Shown here piece by piece: positions 9,490 to 19,600 of a stretch of 49,697 nucleotides of DNA. How positions within the stretch are numbered: position 1 is the stretch's first letter; each line of letters starts with the position of its first letter. The notes beneath the pieces were generated by a model, which had not been told where the DNA came from, ran no database searches, and worked only from the letters and a program-made list of their open reading frames with translations. The position numbers and the translations under genes are program-made. This DNA is from an uncultured Pedobacter sp. (GTDB lineage: Bacteria > Bacteroidota > Bacteroidia > Sphingobacteriales > Sphingobacteriaceae), in the NCBI RefSeq assembly GCF_946479715.1, contig NZ_CAMLHF010000011.1:1-49697 (forward strand). The letters run 5' to 3'.

Positions 9490-10911
9490 ATGCAAATTAC
9501 AAACATATGTTGTATTGGAGCCGGCTATGTAGGCGGCCCTACAATGGCGATTATTGCTAAGCAGTGTCCTGAAATAAAGGTGACGGTGGTGGACCTGAAT
9601 GTGGCCAGAATTGCCGCCTGGAATGACGAGGATATGGATAATATGCCCGTATATGAGCCGGGGCTTAGTGATGTTGTTACTGAAGCCAGGGGCAGAAATC
9701 TTTTTTTCTCAACTGATGTGGACAAGGCCATAGACGAGGCGCAAATGATTTTCATTTCTGTGAATACGCCAACCAAAACTTACGGTTCGGGCAAAGGAAT
9801 GGGGGCTGATTTGAAGTGGATTGAATTGTGTGCCAGACAGATTGCAAGAGTTTCGAAATCGAATAAGATTATTGTGGAGAAGTCGACCCTGCCGGTAAGG
9901 ACTGCAGAGGCGATAAAAGATATTTTGCAATACGCAGGTAATGATATAGAATTCCAGGTATTGTCTAACCCTGAGTTTCTTGCTGAGGGTACTGCTGTTG
10001 AGGATTTGTTAAATCCTGATCGGGTGCTGATTGGCGGTGATTCTTCGCCGGAAGGCAAACAAGCTATTGAGGCACTGGTTGAAATCTATAACAACTGGAT
10101 CCCAAGGGAACGTATTTTAACAACTAATGTATGGTCATCCGAGCTTTCTAAATTGGTTGCAAATGCCTTTTTGGCACAGCGGATCTCTTCGATCAATGCA
10201 ATATCTGAGTTGTGCGAGAAAACCGAAGCGGATGTAAATGAAGTGGCCAGGGCTATAGGAATGGATAGCCGTATAGGTCCTAAGTTCCTGAAGGCATCTG
10301 TAGGTTTTGGTGGCTCGTGTTTCCAAAAGGATATTTTAAACCTGGTTTACATCTCAAGATCTTTTGGGCTCACTGAGGTTGCGGATTATTGGGAGCAGGT
10401 GATCATTATGAATGATCATCAGAAAAAAAGATTTGCGCTGAATATTGTTCGTAAACTGTACAATACGGTTTCGGGTAAAAAGATTGCGTTTTTGGGTTGG
10501 GCGTTTAAAAAGGATACTAATGATACCCGTGAATCTGCGGCGATCTATGTGGCAGATTATTTATTGAATGAGCAGGCTGAGATCAGGGTGTATGATCCGA
10601 AGGTGGTTGAAAGGCAGGTTTATGCTGATCTGGATTATTTAGGTTCCAGAACTGCTGAGGAAAACAGGGCAAGTATAGGTGTTGGAGCTGATCCTTATGA
10701 GGTGTGTAAAGGTGCGCATGCCATAGCTGTGCTTACCGAGTGGGATGAGTTTAAGGATTATGATTGGGAAAGAATTTATGACGGTATGTTGAAGCCGGCT
10801 AAAATTTTTGACGGACGAAATTTGCTGGATGCCGAAAAACTAAGGTCGATTGGCTTTATTGTTCAGTCTATTGGAACCAAGTCTTTAAAGAAGCAGCTTG
10901 TTGCTGTTTAA
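9490..10911 (+). CDS. ugd: UDP-glucose 6-dehydrogenase
   Basis: A 473-residue NAD-dependent enzyme making UDP-glucuronate from UDP-glucose. It has the N-terminal Rossmann motif GAGYVGGP (about residues 10-17), SVNTPTK, the [10 protein letters not shown] segment, [19 protein letters not shown], and the catalytic cysteine C277 in FGGSCFQKD. The long N-terminal version with [11 protein letters not shown] resembles the eukaryotic-type UGDH group rather than the short E. coli enzyme. Start chosen at the first ATG, directly before the conserved strand. Followed 37 bases later by a sugar nucleotidyltransferase in the same direction. Supplies an acidic sugar donor for the polysaccharide. Confidence 0.96.
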   Translation: MQITNICCIGAGYVGGPTMAIIAKQCPEIKVTVVDLNVARIAAWNDEDMDNMPVYEPGLSDVVTEARGRNLFFSTDVDKAIDEAQMIFISVNTPTKTYGSGKGMGADLKWIELCARQIARVSKSNKIIVEKSTLPVRTAEAIKDILQYAGNDIEFQVLSNPEFLAEGTAVEDLLNPDRVLIGGDSSPEGKQAIEALVEIYNNWIPRERILTTNVWSSELSKLVANAFLAQRISSINAISELCEKTEADVNEVARAIGMDSRIGPKFLKASVGFGGSCFQKDILNLVYISRSFGLTEVADYWEQVIIMNDHQKKRFALNIVRKLYNTVSGKKIAFLGWAFKKDTNDTRESAAIYVADYLLNEQAEIRVYDPKVVERQVYADLDYLGSRTAEENRASIGVGADPYEVCKGAHAIAVLTEWDEFKDYDWERIYDGMLKPAKIFDGRNLLDAEKLRSIGFIVQSIGTKSLKKQLVAV

Positions 10912-10948
10912 AATCTATATATTCATTAATTAACATCCCTAGTTTATT

Positions 10949-11890
10949 ATGTTTAAGTCGAAACCTTCTTTGGTAATTCTGGCTGCCGGTATGGCGAGCC
11001 GTTATGGTGGTAACAAGCAAATCGAATCATTTGGCCCTTCGGGCGAAACAATCATGGAGTATTCCATCTACGATGCCATCAAGGCGGGGTATGGAAAGGT
11101 AATTTTTATTATCCGGGAAGAATTTTCGGACTCCTTTAAGGCGGCAATTGAACCTAAATTGAAAGGGAAAATTGAGCTTGAATATGTTTATCAGAGTTTG
11201 GATAAATATAGTGGCGGGAGGACGATTCCTGAGGCGCGTGTAAAGCCTTTTGGTACGCAGCATGCCTTGTTGTGCTGTAAGGATGTTTTGGATGCCCCTT
11301 TCTCGGTAATCAATGCAGATGACTTTTATGGATTTGATGCCTTTAAGCAATCGTTCGATTTTTTGAGTAATGGTATTGAAGATGGTAAGTATGCCTGTGT
11401 TGGTTACGAGCTTAAAAATACGTTAAGTGATAACGGGTCGGTTACCAGGGGAGAAATCAATGTGAATGCCGAAGGTAATATTATTGGTATTACTGAGCGA
11501 AAAGAAATTTATAAAAAGGACGGAAAAGCCTTTACTAAAATCGCTGAGGCGGATCTTGAACTTCCTTTGGATACAAAGGTTAGTATGAATTTCTTCTGTT
11601 TTACTCCGGCATTTGTGAATTGGAGTGAACTGGAGTACTATAAGTTCCTGGATGCAAATCTGAACGATCTTAAAGCAGAATTTCTGATTCCTGAGGTGGC
11701 GGATACGTTGATTAACTCTGGAAAAGGTGCTGTGAAAATGATCCCTACGCAAGCCAGATGGTTTGGCGTTACGTTTAAAGAAGATGCGCCCATTGTGAAG
11801 GCGCAACTTCAAAAACTTAGTGACGAAGGGGTTTACCCTGTAAATTTATGGGAGCGGGAAGTGCTTTCTGTAGTTGATGAGGAGGCCTAG
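10949..11890 (+). CDS. NTP-transferase family sugar nucleotidyltransferase
   Basis: A 313-residue protein opening with VILAAGMASRYGGNKQIESFGPSGETI, the glycine-rich nucleotide-binding signature of sugar-1-phosphate nucleotidyltransferases (residues 9-34). NADDFYGFDAF contains the metal-binding aspartates. It is of the stand-alone Bacteroidota type often annotated only as nucleotidyltransferase; the PSGETIMEYSIYDA segment differs from GlmU, GalU and RmlA. It may make another NDP-sugar for the polymer, or a sugar-1-phosphate activation not yet assigned. Its stop codon overlaps the stop of the convergent Wzi-like gene in the sequence CTAG. Confidence 0.88.
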   Translation: MFKSKPSLVILAAGMASRYGGNKQIESFGPSGETIMEYSIYDAIKAGYGKVIFIIREEFSDSFKAAIEPKLKGKIELEYVYQSLDKYSGGRTIPEARVKPFGTQHALLCCKDVLDAPFSVINADDFYGFDAFKQSFDFLSNGIEDGKYACVGYELKNTLSDNGSVTRGEINVNAEGNIIGITERKEIYKKDGKAFTKIAEADLELPLDTKVSMNFFCFTPAFVNWSELEYYKFLDANLNDLKAEFLIPEVADTLINSGKGAVKMIPTQARWFGVTFKEDAPIVKAQLQKLSDEGVYPVNLWEREVLSVVDEEA

Positions 11891-13395
11891 AAGCCTTTAA
11901 TTAACCTAAGCGACGCTCCGAAGGAATTGTTTAAAAGTTTGCCCTGGTCCAACGCTGTAGCAAAACCAATCCTGTAGTTGTTTTTCAACGCCTTTAATCC
12001 TTCAAGGTAGACTGAAAATTGCTGAACCGGGATAAATATGTTGTTGGTACTGGGGCTACTGTTGTTTCCTGTTGTATTTCCGTAAATGCTTGTTCCGAAG
12101 GTTCCATAGTTCCAGGAATGGGTGATTTTAGTAGCAAATGTCCAGCTATCAATTTCGCCTTCAAAACCCAGGTGTACAGCTACCACCCTGTTGTTGATAA
12201 AATAATCTGCCTTTTTTGATGCCTGACCTTCTTTTGCATCACTTGCGGGTGTGATTAGGGGATTTCCGATCCCCGGCCCGAAGTAAGACCAACCATTTCT
12301 GTAAAAGGCGTTATTGTAGTAGTCTTCGTCGCCGGACTTGGTTTTTTTGGACCATGGATAGCCCGCCTGATCTTTGGAGTAAAAGAATTCGAATAGTGCT
12401 TTTTTCCATTTGAATCCACTGCTTTTGGTAGTTTGGGCGGTGTTTTCAATGCTCACTCCATTTAGGCCGTCGGCAATGTTGGCTAGTTTTGCCAATGCGC
12501 CGACATCGTAAAAGTTCTGGCGGTAGATCATGATCTTGAATTTCTCAAAATTGTATTCGGCACCCAGGTCTATTGACCCGATCTGATTACCGATCTTGGA
12601 GCGCCCAACGCCTTTGCCTTTGTATGTTTTTCCGAGGAAGACATAATAAAGCGTTTCGAATTTGGATAGGTCGAAATCCTGGCCGTAAAGGTCCTTTTCG
12701 TTGCCCCAGAAAGTCTGGTGGTTGAAGCCTCCGTAGAGTTTTAATTTCCAGTCGGGCTTACCGATTCGCATGTAAAGGGATTTTTGGTGTAAATAGCTGC
12801 TTTCTGTAGAGCCTTTTATCTTTCCAAGCAAGCCGTGTGCGAAATTTCCCTTTATGGAAAAAAGGCCCTGTAATACGGGAATGGTATAGTAATCGGGGAT
12901 TGAGATTTCCAATTTAGGTATTCCCAGTGCATTTCCCGACATGGTAAAATTACCTGAGCTTAATGAGGTGTCGCCGTTTAGACCCATGACATCTTTGCTT
13001 CTGCCTGCTTTTAGCTGGAATGCCCCAACTCTTAATTTTGCGTAGGCTTCAATTAGGGTGAGGTTGGATTTGTTGCCTGCATTTCCTCTTCCTTCAAAGC
13101 CCATGCCCCAGTCGACTAGTTTCTTTCTGTTGTTATTGCTATCGGTTTGCAGGTATTCGCTGTAGGGTTTGTATGCTCTGAGGATAAGACTGCCGGATAC
13201 TCCATCGAGCGGCACGGATCCATATTGATTTGAGCGCATCCAGAATGGCACTACATCTCCGGTGGTTCCGGTGGCTTGCAGTTCGGCTTCTGTCTTGATT
13301 TTGTCGAAAATTTGGGCGTTTGTTCTGGCTATAAACGCAAAAAATATAAATAGAAAAAGTGTTAATGGTCTGATAATCGGGTAAATAAAATTCAT
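11887..13395 (-). CDS. Capsule assembly Wzi family outer membrane protein
   Basis: A 502-residue outer membrane beta-barrel protein. A signal peptide is clear (LTLFLFIFFAFIARTNAQ, residues 12-28). The mature N-terminus has TEAELQATGTTGDVVPFWMRSNQYG, the entry typical of Wzi-family proteins in Bacteroidota, and the rest is aromatic and alternating as in a barrel (for example GLNGDTSLSSGNFTMSGNA and SFGASLRLIKGF). The C-terminal residue is phenylalanine, as usual for barrels. In Proteobacteria Wzi attaches capsule to the cell surface; a similar export or attachment role is inferred. The gene is alone on the minus strand and overlaps its convergent neighbour at the stops. Confidence 0.88.
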   Translation of the reverse strand: MNFIYPIIRPLTLFLFIFFAFIARTNAQIFDKIKTEAELQATGTTGDVVPFWMRSNQYGSVPLDGVSGSLILRAYKPYSEYLQTDSNNNRKKLVDWGMGFEGRGNAGNKSNLTLIEAYAKLRVGAFQLKAGRSKDVMGLNGDTSLSSGNFTMSGNALGIPKLEISIPDYYTIPVLQGLFSIKGNFAHGLLGKIKGSTESSYLHQKSLYMRIGKPDWKLKLYGGFNHQTFWGNEKDLYGQDFDLSKFETLYYVFLGKTYKGKGVGRSKIGNQIGSIDLGAEYNFEKFKIMIYRQNFYDVGALAKLANIADGLNGVSIENTAQTTKSSGFKWKKALFEFFYSKDQAGYPWSKKTKSGDEDYYNNAFYRNGWSYFGPGIGNPLITPASDAKEGQASKKADYFINNRVVAVHLGFEGEIDSWTFATKITHSWNYGTFGTSIYGNTTGNNSSPSTNNIFIPVQQFSVYLEGLKALKNNYRIGFATALDQGKLLNNSFGASLRLIKGF

Positions 13396-13551
13396 AGGGT
13401 TTTTCTAGATTAAACAATAGGGATGATTATTTTGTAGATTTTTTGGGTGATTTTTATGGTTGTGAGGGTGAATATGGCTTGTTACAAAGGATAAAACGAT
13501 TATTTTTTTGGTTTTCTTATGTTTTTGGCGTTATTTTTTAGTTAAATGGTT

Positions 13552-13670
13552 CTTTTAACAATTCATTTACATTTAGTTATCGATTCTTTAATGTTAAAAG
13601 TGGGCTTTTATTGTTTTTTGGTTTGAAATTTGTTCTGTTGTTGCGCGGAAATAAGTTATTTGTTAAAAGT
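13552..13670. repeat. Three TGTTAAAAG elements, one inverted
   Basis: CTTTTAACA at 13552-13560 is the exact reverse complement of TGTTAAAAG at 13592-13600, and the ten bases TGTTAAAAGT occur at 13592-13601 and again at 13661-13670. In such AT-rich DNA some repetition is expected, but three 9-base matches within 120 bases of control region may mark a regulator. Confidence 0.4.
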
Positions 13671-13706
13671 TATATCAAATATATTCTTTTTTCTGCTTAA
13701 AAATTT

Positions 13707-13714
13707 TAAATTTG
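13707..13714 (+). promoter_or_regulatory. Candidate -7 box for the initiating transferase operon
   Basis: TAAATTTG fits TAnnTTTG exactly. A start of transcription near 13720 would leave a leader of about 90 bases to the small ORF at 13807 and about 215 to the transferase gene. No TTG is at the ideal spacing. Confidence 0.4.
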
Positions 13715-13806
13715 TGTATGTTTTACACTAAGCCAATGTAATATGAATTAAACGACGAAATAACATAAATAACAGATAACAGACGTATAAATAAAAATCA
13801 CTCCCT

Positions 13807-13941
13807 ATGATAATAAAAAAAGTCTTAACAGCAGGAGGTGTCAGAGTGATCGGCACCCGTATAGTGCAGGGTTTTGCTCAAAATCGAATGTACTATGAAA
13901 TTATAATTGCGGATAATACTAATCCTAAATTCCTATGTTAA
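13807..13941 (+). CDS. Possible small leader protein, 44 residues
   Basis: An open frame of 44 codons (begins MIIKKVLTAGGVRVIG, ends NPKFLC) that overlaps the next start codon by seven bases, an arrangement suited to translational coupling. The ATG at 13807 has no Shine-Dalgarno sequence, but a perfect AGGAGG lies at 13833-13838 inside the frame, eight bases before an in-frame GTG at 13846 that could be a second start giving a 31-residue product. I recognise no domain. It may be a real small protein, a leader peptide or chance. Confidence 0.35.
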   Translation: MIIKKVLTAGGVRVIGTRIVQGFAQNRMYYEIIIADNTNPKFLC

Positions 13942-15326
13942 CACGTTATATCTACCTCCTCAGATATGTTTTGTTGATTACTGATGTAATCATGCTAAAC
14001 ATCATCTATTTTAGCGCATATTACCTCTCTCTTAGTCTCGGAAAGTCAATTTCAGATGAATTGCACCAGCATTACCTTGTGGTTTGCAATTTAATCTGGC
14101 TGTTTAATACAGCTGTATTTGGCTTATATACACTTTATGGAGCCAGAAAGCTCACCAGGATTTATCGTGGAACCTGGAGAAGTGTTGCTTTACACATTGT
14201 CCTGTTTACAGGATACCTGATGTTATCAAAGGATCATGACTTTTCGAAAACCTTCCTGCTGACCTTTTATGGGATGCTTTGCTTTGCTTTCTTATTGAAC
14301 CGGTTTTTGGGTACTGCTATACAGTACTACTTCTTAAGCAAATTTAACGGAGCAAAAAAAGTTGCCGTAATGGGTTCAAACAGGACTGCTGTCCGGATTT
14401 CGAATTACTTCCAAAAACAAAGAAACGTACAGTTTTGTGGTTTTGTTGGTGGTGATGAGCACATGTTTTCGGTGAGCGGAAATGAACTTTCTGAAGCGAC
14501 CTGTTCAAAGCTTGCAGAGGCTGCAGGTAATGGTGTGGTGGACCTTTACGTTGCCGTAGCGCCTGAAAGAATGACTGATGTGAAGCCACTTATGCTAGAG
14601 GCCGAAAAGCATTGCATCCGGCTGAAATTTATTCCCGATTTTGGAGGATCTTTAGGAACTCCTTATACCGTAAGTTATCTGGGGGGCGAGTTTCCTATTA
14701 TAACACTGCGTAAAGAGCCACTTGAAGAAATGAGCAGCAGGTTTAAAAAACGCTTGTTTGATGTGGTATTCAGTTCATTGGTTATCGTTTTTATTTTGAG
14801 CTGGCTTTATCCTTTAATTGCTATACTGATAAAGATGCAAAGCAAAGGGCCTGTTATGTTTAAGCAGTTGAGAAGCGGCAGAAATGATGAGCCTTTCTGG
14901 TGCTATAAGTTCAGAAGCATGAAGGTAAATGATGCGAGCGATAAGAAGCAGGCTACTAAGGATGATGACCGAATTACACCTATAGGTAAATTTCTGAGAA
15001 GATCCAGTCTTGATGAAATGCCGCAATTCTTTAATGTATTTATGGGTAGTATGAGTGTAGTTGGCCCAAGGCCGCATATGCTGAAACATACCGAAGAATA
15101 CAAAGCGATAATTAACCAATATATGGTAAGGCAGTTTTTGAAGCCCGGAATTACCGGCTGGGCGCAGGTCAATGGATTTAGAGGGGAGACAAAGGCAACA
15201 GAGGATATGGAGAACCGTGTGAAATGCGATATCCACTACCTGGAAAACTGGGATTCTATGTTCGATGTGAAAATTATTTTTATGACCGTATTAAATGTGA
15301 TGCACGGTGAGGATAATGCTTTCTAA
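13935..15326 (+). CDS. Polyprenyl phosphate sugar-phosphate transferase, initiating enzyme (WcaJ-like)
   Basis: A 463-residue membrane enzyme that transfers a hexose-1-phosphate from a UDP-sugar to undecaprenyl phosphate, starting each repeat unit. The N-terminal 135 residues have four hydrophobic segments (for example YVLLITDVIMLNIIYFSAYY), followed by a nucleotide-binding-like region with VAVMGSNRTAVRI. The C-terminal catalytic domain starts near residue 270 with KRLFDVVFSSLVIVF (a re-entrant membrane helix) and contains FRSMKVND, RRSSLDEMPQFFNV (about 355-368), SVVGPRPHM (about 373-381) and KPGITGWAQVNGFRGET. These are the complete PF02397 signatures. WcaJ-like enzymes usually use glucose-1-phosphate; that is likely but not proven here. 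Followed 19 bases later by manC. Confidence 0.94.
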   Translation: MLTRYIYLLRYVLLITDVIMLNIIYFSAYYLSLSLGKSISDELHQHYLVVCNLIWLFNTAVFGLYTLYGARKLTRIYRGTWRSVALHIVLFTGYLMLSKDHDFSKTFLLTFYGMLCFAFLLNRFLGTAIQYYFLSKFNGAKKVAVMGSNRTAVRISNYFQKQRNVQFCGFVGGDEHMFSVSGNELSEATCSKLAEAAGNGVVDLYVAVAPERMTDVKPLMLEAEKHCIRLKFIPDFGGSLGTPYTVSYLGGEFPIITLRKEPLEEMSSRFKKRLFDVVFSSLVIVFILSWLYPLIAILIKMQSKGPVMFKQLRSGRNDEPFWCYKFRSMKVNDASDKKQATKDDDRITPIGKFLRRSSLDEMPQFFNVFMGSMSVVGPRPHMLKHTEEYKAIINQYMVRQFLKPGITGWAQVNGFRGETKATEDMENRVKCDIHYLENWDSMFDVKIIFMTVLNVMHGEDNAF

Positions 15327-15345
15327 TTTTTAACCTATAAAATTA

Positions 15346-16422
15346 ATGAAAAACACCTACGTTTTAATTTTGGCAGGAGGCATCGGAAGCCGTTTCTGGC
15401 CAAAAAGCAGGAATAACTTTCCTAAGCAGTTTATTGATATTTTAGGTACCGGGAAATCATTGTTGCAACTCACTTTTGAGCGATTTTCTGAGCTTTGTCC
15501 GCCCGAGAATATTTACATTTTAAGCAATGATCAGTATGCCGATTTGATTGGCAAACAATTGCCAGAGTTGCCGGCTTCAAATATTATTGCAGAACCTACA
15601 AGAAACAATACCGCCCCATGCATCGCCTATGCTTCCTTTAAAATTGCCGACCTGAATCCGGATGCAAATATTATAGTTGCGCCATCAGATCAGCTAATAT
15701 TGAAAGAAGAGGTATTCCTGGAGAAAATTCGGATAGCACTTGATGGTGCAGATAAAGACGATAGGTTATTTACTTTAGGCATTTCGCCAAGCAGACCGGA
15801 TACAGGCTATGGATATATAAAATATAACCCTACCACCTCAGGCGAAATACATCAGGTGATTCAGTTTCTGGAAAAACCAAACCTTGAAAAGGCTAAAGAA
15901 TTTGTTGCCAGTGGTGATTACCTGTGGAATGCCGGTATTTTTGTATGGAACGTAAAATCGATATTGAAAGCATTGGAAATACATGCACCCGAGATCTATG
16001 ATCTTTTTAATAAAGGGAAGGTTTTTTACAATACGGATGGTGAAAGAGATTTTATAAAGGAGTATTATCCATTGTCGCCTAATATTTCTATTGATTATGC
16101 CATAATGGAAAAGGCCGACAATGTTTATACTGTGCCTGGCGATTTTGGATGGTCGGACCTCGGTACCTGGGCTTCACTTTATGAGGTGCTGGACAAGGAC
16201 GAATACAATAATGTTTTTTCCGGTCACCGGGTAAACCTGGCTGAGACCGAGAATTGCATGGTTCAGATTCCGAAGGATAAAGTAGCGGTGATTAAAGGAC
16301 TGAATGATTATATTATTGTCGACGATGGCAAGATTTTGCTGATTTATCCGAAAGCCCTGGAACAGGAGATAAAGGCGGTATCCAATAACGTAATTGAAGT
16401 GTGCGGAAATGATTTTTCTTAA
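15346..16422 (+). CDS. manC: Mannose-1-phosphate guanylyltransferase
   Basis: A 358-residue enzyme forming GDP-mannose from mannose-1-phosphate and GTP. The active-site signature LAGGIGSRFWPKSRNNFPKQF lies at residues 9-29. Other signatures are EPTRNNTAPCIAY, PSDQLI, FLEKPNLEKAKEFV, YLWNAGIFVW and FGWSDLGTW. It is the short, single-function form without the C-terminal phosphomannose isomerase domain found in about 470-residue relatives. GDP-mannose feeds gmd and fcl, and possibly a mannosyltransferase. Last gene of the polysaccharide locus, closed by a terminator. Confidence 0.95.
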   Translation: MKNTYVLILAGGIGSRFWPKSRNNFPKQFIDILGTGKSLLQLTFERFSELCPPENIYILSNDQYADLIGKQLPELPASNIIAEPTRNNTAPCIAYASFKIADLNPDANIIVAPSDQLILKEEVFLEKIRIALDGADKDDRLFTLGISPSRPDTGYGYIKYNPTTSGEIHQVIQFLEKPNLEKAKEFVASGDYLWNAGIFVWNVKSILKALEIHAPEIYDLFNKGKVFYNTDGERDFIKEYYPLSPNISIDYAIMEKADNVYTVPGDFGWSDLGTWASLYEVLDKDEYNNVFSGHRVNLAETENCMVQIPKDKVAVIKGLNDYIIVDDGKILLIYPKALEQEIKAVSNNVIEVCGNDFS

Positions 16423-16457
16423 GGATTTCTAATAAGGTAAGATGAAGTATGTTTGAG

Positions 16458-16483
16458 AACCGGCTATCCCAGCCGGTTTTTTT
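16458..16483 (+). terminator. Rho-independent terminator after manC
   Basis: AACCGGCT at 16458-16465 pairs perfectly with AGCCGGTT at 16471-16478 across a five-base loop, followed by a run of T to 16483. This marks the right end of the polysaccharide operon. Confidence 0.92.
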
Positions 16484-16637
16484 GTTTTTGCCCTATTATT
16501 TCTATATTACAATTAAGTAGTACTTGTATTACTTTATAACTAACCAGATTGTTCACCTACTAATACTGCCGCCTATGTAGCATCCCCAGAGTATTAAACT
16601 AAAAACTATTAACTAATCATTCCTAACCAAATATTTT

Positions 16638-19600
16638 ATGTTTAAAACAGTATCTTGTCTCAAAAGGAAGGCTTTCCTTTTGCTGACTGGCCTGCTATTG
16701 TCTATAGCCGCCAGTGCTCAAACCAAAATCACCGGTAAAGTAACCGGAAGCGATGATAATCTACCAATCATCGGAGCATCTATAAAAATCAAAAACACAA
16801 ATGTGGGAACAACAACAGATCCGTCGGGCGCTTTTGCTATAATGGCAAAACCAACTGATGTACTGATTGTATCTTTTGTTGGCTACCAGGCCAAAGAAGT
16901 ACCGCTAGGTACACAAACTACACTTAACATAGTTCTTGCGCAGGACAATACCAGTTTGAGCGAAGTAGTTGTAACCGGTTATACCGCCCAGCGTAAAAAA
17001 GATTTAACGGGTGCCGTGTCTGTTGTAGATGTGGGCCAGTTAAAGTCCCAGCCTGCAGCCAGTGCCGTTGAGGCATTACAGGGAAAGGCGCCGGGTGTGC
17101 AGATCGTAAATGACGGGGCACCGGGTGCAACGCCTCAGATCCGGGTACGCGGGGTAACTACCATCAATAACAATGATCCTTTATATGTAATTGATGGGGT
17201 GCCTTACGAAGGAAAACTGAGCTGGTTAAATCAAAACGACATTGAGAGCATGCAGGTGCTAAAAGATGCCTCATCGGCATCAATCTATGGTGCCAGGGCA
17301 AATAATGGTGTGGTGATCATTACCACAAAGAAAGGACTTCAGGGACCGCCTAAAATTACCTTTGATACTTATTATGGGACCCAAACGCCAAGAAAAAATG
17401 CGTTCCCTAAAATGATGAACCCAATGCAGTATGCAGAATATTTATTTAGTGCATACCGCAACGCAGGGGAAACGCCTGCAACAGGAGATAATTATGGCAG
17501 CGGTGCTACACCTACATTGCCGGAATACCTGGTTGCCGGTGGCGCATCAGGACAGACTGTGACTCCGGCAGATGCCGACCCTTCTAAATACAATTACAGC
17601 AGGGACCCGGCTACTTTTTATCAGATTACGAAAGCAAACCAGCAGGGAACAAATTGGTTTGATGAAATTACAAAGAACGCGCCGGTACAAAATTATCAGC
17701 TGGCTGCTTCGGGTGGTGGCGAAAACTCTACCTATAGTTTTTCTGCAGGCCATCTGAACCAAAAAGGAACCATTCAATACACAGGGTTTAAGCGCTATAA
17801 TGTAAGGACGAATACCACTTTTAGTGCTTTAAACAAGAAGTTTCGCTTTGGTGAAAATGCACAATACAGTTACTCTGAAGGCTTTGGTGTGGGTGTAAAC
17901 CCGAATGTTTCCGGAGAATACCAGGATGAAGGAAGCCCGGTTGGCTGGGCGTATCGGATTCCAAGCATCATTCCTGTTTATGACATCAGGGGAAACTTTG
18001 CGGGCAGTCGCGGAAGTCAGCTTGGTAACGCAGAAAACCCGTTGGCAACCTTGTTTAGGGCTAAGGACAATAAAAACAAAAGCAATTTCTTTTTTGGGAA
18101 TGTATTTGGCGAATTGGACCTTATAGAGGGATTGGTAGCTAAAACCAGTTTCGGGATCCGTTATGAAAACTATAATGGCATGACGATGCGCTATCCTAAC
18201 CTGGAGTTTTCTGAAGGAAATAACTCGAACAATTTAAATGAAAGTATGGGTTACAATACTGAATGGACCTGGACCAATACATTGAACTATTCTAAAGTTT
18301 TTGCCGAGAAACACCGGTTAAACATTTTAGCAGGTACTGAAGCGATACGCTCGCGCAGCCGATTGCTGGAGGGTGGCCGTAATGATTTCTTTGTGCTCGG
18401 TAATCCGGATTACTATTATCTTGGTGCCGGTTCATCTAACATCAGCAATAACAGCAGCGGAGGCGTGGGTTCCTTGTTCTCTGTATTTGGACGTGTTGAT
18501 TATTCATTTAACGACCGCTATCTGGTGAGTGCTACGATTCGTCGTGATGGTTCTTCTAACTTCGGGCCGGAAAACAAGTATGGAAACTTCCCGGCAGCCA
18601 GCGTTGCCTGGAGATTGTCGGAAGAGAATTTCATTAAGGACAATATAAAGTGGGTAACCGACTTAAAGCTACGTGCGGGGTATGGAGAGACAGGTAATCA
18701 GCGGATTCCGGGATTTCAATACCTGAACAGGTTTCAGTCTTCACTGATCAATTCATCTTATGGTCTGGGCGGCGGAAACAATGTGATTCCCGGTGTTTGG
18801 CAGAACAACTACCAAAATCCAGCCATCAAATGGGAGTCGCTAAGCTCAGTAAACGTGGGGCTCGACTTTACCTTGTTTGATGCGGTGCTTGATGGTTCGG
18901 TAGACTGGTATAACAAAAAAACCAGTGATATGCTTTACCCGGTTCCATTGCCTGCCACGGCAGTGGGTATGGGTACTTCGCCTTATGTTAACGTAGGTGA
19001 CATGAGCAACAAAGGGTTTGAAATATCATTAGGCTATCATTACGGTAAAAAAGACAACAAGCCTTTTACGTTTGACCTTGGGGTTAATTTCTCGAGAAAC
19101 GTAAATGAAGTGGTTAAACTTGCTCCGGGAGTAACTGAGCAGCCATATGGTTCATTTAGAACCTTACAGACCAGTATCCTTAAAGTAGGTGCACCTTTTG
19201 GTTCATTCTATGGTTATGATGTGGTTGGCATTTATCAGGATCAGAACGAAGTAACTGCAGGGCCTTCTTATACAGGTGCCCGTATTGGTGGCTTTAAGTT
19301 CAGAGATGTAAATGGCGACAATAAGATTGATCCGGGAGACAGAACCATTATCGGTAATCCGAATCCTGATTTTCTGTATTCATTTAGTGTGAATGCATCT
19401 TTCAAAAACTTTGATATTGCCATGTTCTTTAATGGTGTGCAGGGTAATGAGTTGTATGAGGCTACCCGCTATTTTACAGACTTCTCTACATTTAACGGGG
19501 CCAGAAGTACCAGATTGCTGGATGCCTGGAGCCCAACTAACACCGGAAGTTTAACGCCATCTCCTAACATCCGTGCTTCTGATTTTGAGTATGCTTCTTC

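Larger units (their letters stand above)
13396..13934. other. AT-rich divergent control region with a small ORF near its right end
   Basis: A 539-base gap between the Wzi-like gene and the initiating transferase. It holds three copies of a TGTTAAAAG-type element (one inverted), an exact TAAATTTG box, and a 44-codon frame running into the next gene. No UpxY/NusG-like antiterminator gene is present here or elsewhere in the window. Confidence 0.6.

Noticed and set aside
13396..13806. Invertible promoter like those of Bacteroides capsule loci
   Set aside because: The inverted 9-base elements are short and AT-rich, and no site-specific recombinase or UpxY-like gene is present in the window.
14814..15236. 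140-codon minus-strand frame inside the initiating transferase gene
   Set aside because: Fully overlaps the conserved catalytic domain on the other strand and resembles no protein family.
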